Positions 32,822 through 34,430 of a stretch of 34,430 nucleotides of DNA are shown in pieces. Position numbers and translations under genes: made by a program. Under the pieces are notes generated by a model. It did not search any database. It was not told the origin of the DNA and saw nothing but the letters and a program-made list of their open reading frames with translations. Source of the stretch: Myxococcales bacterium (GTDB taxonomy: Bacteria > Myxococcota_A > Polyangia > Polyangiales > Polyangiaceae); the NCBI GenBank assembly GCA_013297655.1, contig JAAFHV010000039.1, positions 13,575 through 48,004 of the forward strand. The letters run 5' to 3'. Position 1 is the stretch's first letter. Every line of letters begins with the position of its first letter.

Positions 32822-33588
32822 TGTCGAGGGTCAGCAAGAATACGGTAGCGGCGCTCGCCGGAGCGCTGCTCGTGGGATGCTTCGCGAACGAAGCGCGGGC
32901 CGACGGTTTGACGTCTCGGAAGACGCGCTACGCGAGCCCGCAGCATTTTGCGCTCGAGGTGCGGTTCTCGCCCTACACGCCGCAGATCGACGAAGAGCCG
33001 GGCCTCACCAGCAAGCCGTACGAGACCACGTTCGGCACCATGCCGCGCGTGATGTTCGCGGGCGAGTTCGACTGGCAAGCGATCCGCATCCCGCATCTAG
33101 GCACGCTCGGTCCTGGCGTGGGCCTCGGTTACACGAACATGAGCGAGACGGCGCGCCTCATCCGCGACAACACCCCCTCGGGCGACGAGACCTCCCTCGA
33201 TATTTGGCAAACCTTCGCCGTCGCGGTGCTCCGCGCCGACGTGCTTTGGCGGGACTTCGGCGTGCCGTTCGTGCCCTATGTCAAAGGCGGCCTCGGGCTC
33301 GGGCTCTGGCGCTCGGGCAACACTGGTGGCACCGCCGAAGCGAACACACCGACCGGCAAGGTGAGCGGCAAGGGCTACTCGTTCGGCTCCCACGTGGCGC
33401 TCGGCCTCGCGTTCGCCCTCGACTTCCTCGATCGCGGCGCGTCGGTGAACATCGACCAGGCGGTCGGCATCAACAACACGTACTTCTACTTCGAGTACTA
33501 CTTCAGCAACCTGAACGGTATTGGGCAGTCGAACGCGCTTCGGGTCGGCGCGAACACCTGGGCGATGGGCCTTACGTTCGAGTTCTGA
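32821..33588 (+). CDS. MXAN_2562-type outer-membrane beta-barrel protein
   Basis: A 255-residue protein with a signal peptide (TVAALAGALLVGCFANEARA-D) followed by alternating amphipathic strands rich in Gly, Tyr, Phe and Trp, such as HFALEVRFSPYTPQ, GPGVGLGYTNM, FVPYVKGGLGLGLWR and YFYFEYYFSN, and a terminal MGLTFEF ending in Phe, the classic recognition signal for outer-membrane barrel assembly. By length and order it matches the MXAN_2562 family. The ATG at 32821 shares one base with the stop of the surface protein gene, so the two are made together; the barrel may help export or position its partner. No enzyme motif is seen. Confidence 0.82.
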   Translation: MSRVSKNTVAALAGALLVGCFANEARADGLTSRKTRYASPQHFALEVRFSPYTPQIDEEPGLTSKPYETTFGTMPRVMFAGEFDWQAIRIPHLGTLGPGVGLGYTNMSETARLIRDNTPSGDETSLDIWQTFAVAVLRADVLWRDFGVPFVPYVKGGLGLGLWRSGNTGGTAEANTPTGKVSGKGYSFGSHVALGLAFALDFLDRGASVNIDQAVGINNTYFYFEYYFSNLNGIGQSNALRVGANTWAMGLTFEF

Positions 33589-33627
33589 GGCTCGCCGCCG
33601 CCAACCGCGGCCCACGCCTCGCGCTCC

Positions 33628-33704
33628 GAAAACGCCAGCGCTGGTGAATTCGGAAAACGCCAGCGCTGGTGAATTTCGGAGAACGCCGGCGTCGGCGAGC
33701 TTCG
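33628..33704. repeat. Three tandem 25/26-bp intergenic repeats with a central palindrome
   Basis: Units lie at 33628-33652, 33653-33678 and 33679-33704. The first two differ by one inserted T; the third agrees with the second at 19 of 26 positions. Units one and two each contain the perfect palindrome CCAGCGCTGG. The array is 40 bp after the barrel gene and about 140 bp before the protease gene. There are no unique spacers, so it is not a CRISPR array. Confidence 0.75.
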
Positions 33705-33847
33705 CGAACCGGCGCGCAGGGCGTTCGTGTCCCAGCGGCCGCGGGGCGCGTGGCAGGACGCCCCGCACCGACGCGTGGCAATAGGCGACGTTTGGCCAAA
33801 AACTGCGGACTTTTGCTCGCGGCACGCCGGTTGCTCGGGGAAGGAGC

Positions 33848-34430
33848 ATGCACACCCCAAGATGGAGCGCGGTCGTCGTGGCGTTGCCCTTGTTCGTCGT
33901 GGGTTGCTCGGAGAGCGCGAGCGACGTGGCGGTGGCGACCGCCCCGTCGGCGGTGGGCTTCGTGGTCGACGACGTGCCAGGTCGCCAGACCGGGCCGCAC
34001 TGCACCGGCACGCTCGTCGCGCCGCGGGTGGTGATGACGGCCGCCCACTGCATCCTCTCGCCCGAGGAGGTGCGCCTCATGTACACGAGCGACGCCGCCA
34101 AATGGGGAATCGCGTTCGGCATCGGCAACGCGAACGAAGCGAACCGCGTGCGCGCGATCAAAATCGTGCTCCACCCGCAGTACGATCCTACCCACCAAGT
34201 ACCGACCGACTTGGCGTACCTCGTCCTCGAGCGCGACGTCCCCGACGGGGCTCCTGCTCACCTCGCGCCCCATCGTGAGCGGTGCGGTTACGAGGCGTTC
34301 GGATACGGGCCCACGGCGCGCGCTTCGCTGCGTGGGGGCGAGATGTCGCGCGCTTCGTTCTGCGCGCCGGCCGGCCTCGACGAGAAGGGCTTCATCCGCG
34401 CGAAGGGGGAAGAGGGCTCGATCTGCTTCG
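33848..34430 (+). CDS. Trypsin-like serine protease lipoprotein (partial, runs off the window)
   Basis: The first 194 codons are present and open to the window edge. A lipoprotein signal (VVVALPLFVVGC, Cys19) replaces the usual secretion signal, so the enzyme is probably membrane-tethered. The S1-family core is visible: CTGTLVAPRVVMTAAHC with catalytic His, and TDLAYLVLERDV with catalytic Asp. The last residues, EEGSICF, are where GDSGGP with the catalytic Ser would follow just outside the window. The activation peptide normally found before IVGG is replaced by a short Ala/Val stretch, so zymogen processing is unclear. AAGGAG (33841-33846) lies one base from the ATG. S1 proteases of this kind are common in predatory myxobacteria. 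Confidence 0.85.
   Translation, partial: MHTPRWSAVVVALPLFVVGCSESASDVAVATAPSAVGFVVDDVPGRQTGPHCTGTLVAPRVVMTAAHCILSPEEVRLMYTSDAAKWGIAFGIGNANEANRVRAIKIVLHPQYDPTHQVPTDLAYLVLERDVPDGAPAHLAPHRERCGYEAFGYGPTARASLRGGEMSRASFCAPAGLDEKGFIRAKGEEGSICF

Noticed and set aside
33628-33704. Possible CRISPR array
   Set aside because: The repeats are adjacent, without unique spacers, and no cas gene is in the window.

Overview
The window is very GC-rich chromosomal DNA from a myxobacterium-like organism, most likely of the Polyangiales side of the Myxococcota. This is inferred from a bacterial Ser/Thr kinase, an ECF sigma factor operon, many lipoproteins, a MYXO-CTERM-anchored protein followed by its usual outer-membrane beta-barrel partner, a CarH-type B12 photoreceptor and a carotenoid gene set of myxobacterial type. 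Genes are dense and many are joined by GTGA or ATGA stop/start overlaps. I found no tRNA, rRNA, CRISPR array, insertion sequence or phage gene.

Left part (1-9,290): a membrane protein of unknown role, a single-haem lipoprotein, glutamine-dependent NAD+ synthetase, a LuxR-type regulator with a GNAT acetyltransferase, a divergent isopropylmalate/homocitrate-synthase-like enzyme, and a stand-alone receiver protein with a clear intrinsic terminator. A cluster of three palindromes lies upstream of the receiver gene.

Middle (9,291-15,980): a frameshifted aldose-1-epimerase-like gene, then a minus-strand block with a Ser/Thr kinase, an exported protein, an ECF sigma factor, a membrane protein that may be its regulator, and two lipoproteins built from a repeated eight-cysteine module. 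The module has been duplicated recently at the DNA level. A zinc-ribbon membrane protein and a small lipoprotein close the block.

Carotenoid island (15,981-23,515): crtE and the crtD-crtC-crtZ operon diverge from one control region. A second operon (crtI remnant, crtB, CruA/CruP-type lycopene cyclase) diverges from carH at another. Both control regions carry the same sequence, built of 11-bp direct repeats, as expected for CarH operators. The island looks partly eroded: phytoene desaturase crtI is reduced to its first ~70 codons, the cyclase has a frameshift beside a (CGAT)2 repeat, and crtC lacks a start codon ahead of its first conserved residues.

Right part (23,516-34,430): an aminotransferase, two overlapping polytopic membrane proteins, a lipoprotein, then a translationally coupled three-gene operon: a small Roadblock/LC7-like protein, a membrane-anchored protein with two apparent Roadblock-like regions, and a coiled-coil protein ending in a photoactive yellow protein (PYP) domain with the chromophore-binding cysteine in register. 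This last operon, lying 5.7 kb from a light-regulated carotenoid island, is the best candidate for an undescribed system: a PYP photosensor wired to Roadblock-type GTPase regulators. The window ends with the MXAN_2561/MXAN_2562-type pair and a lipoprotein trypsin-like protease cut by the window edge.
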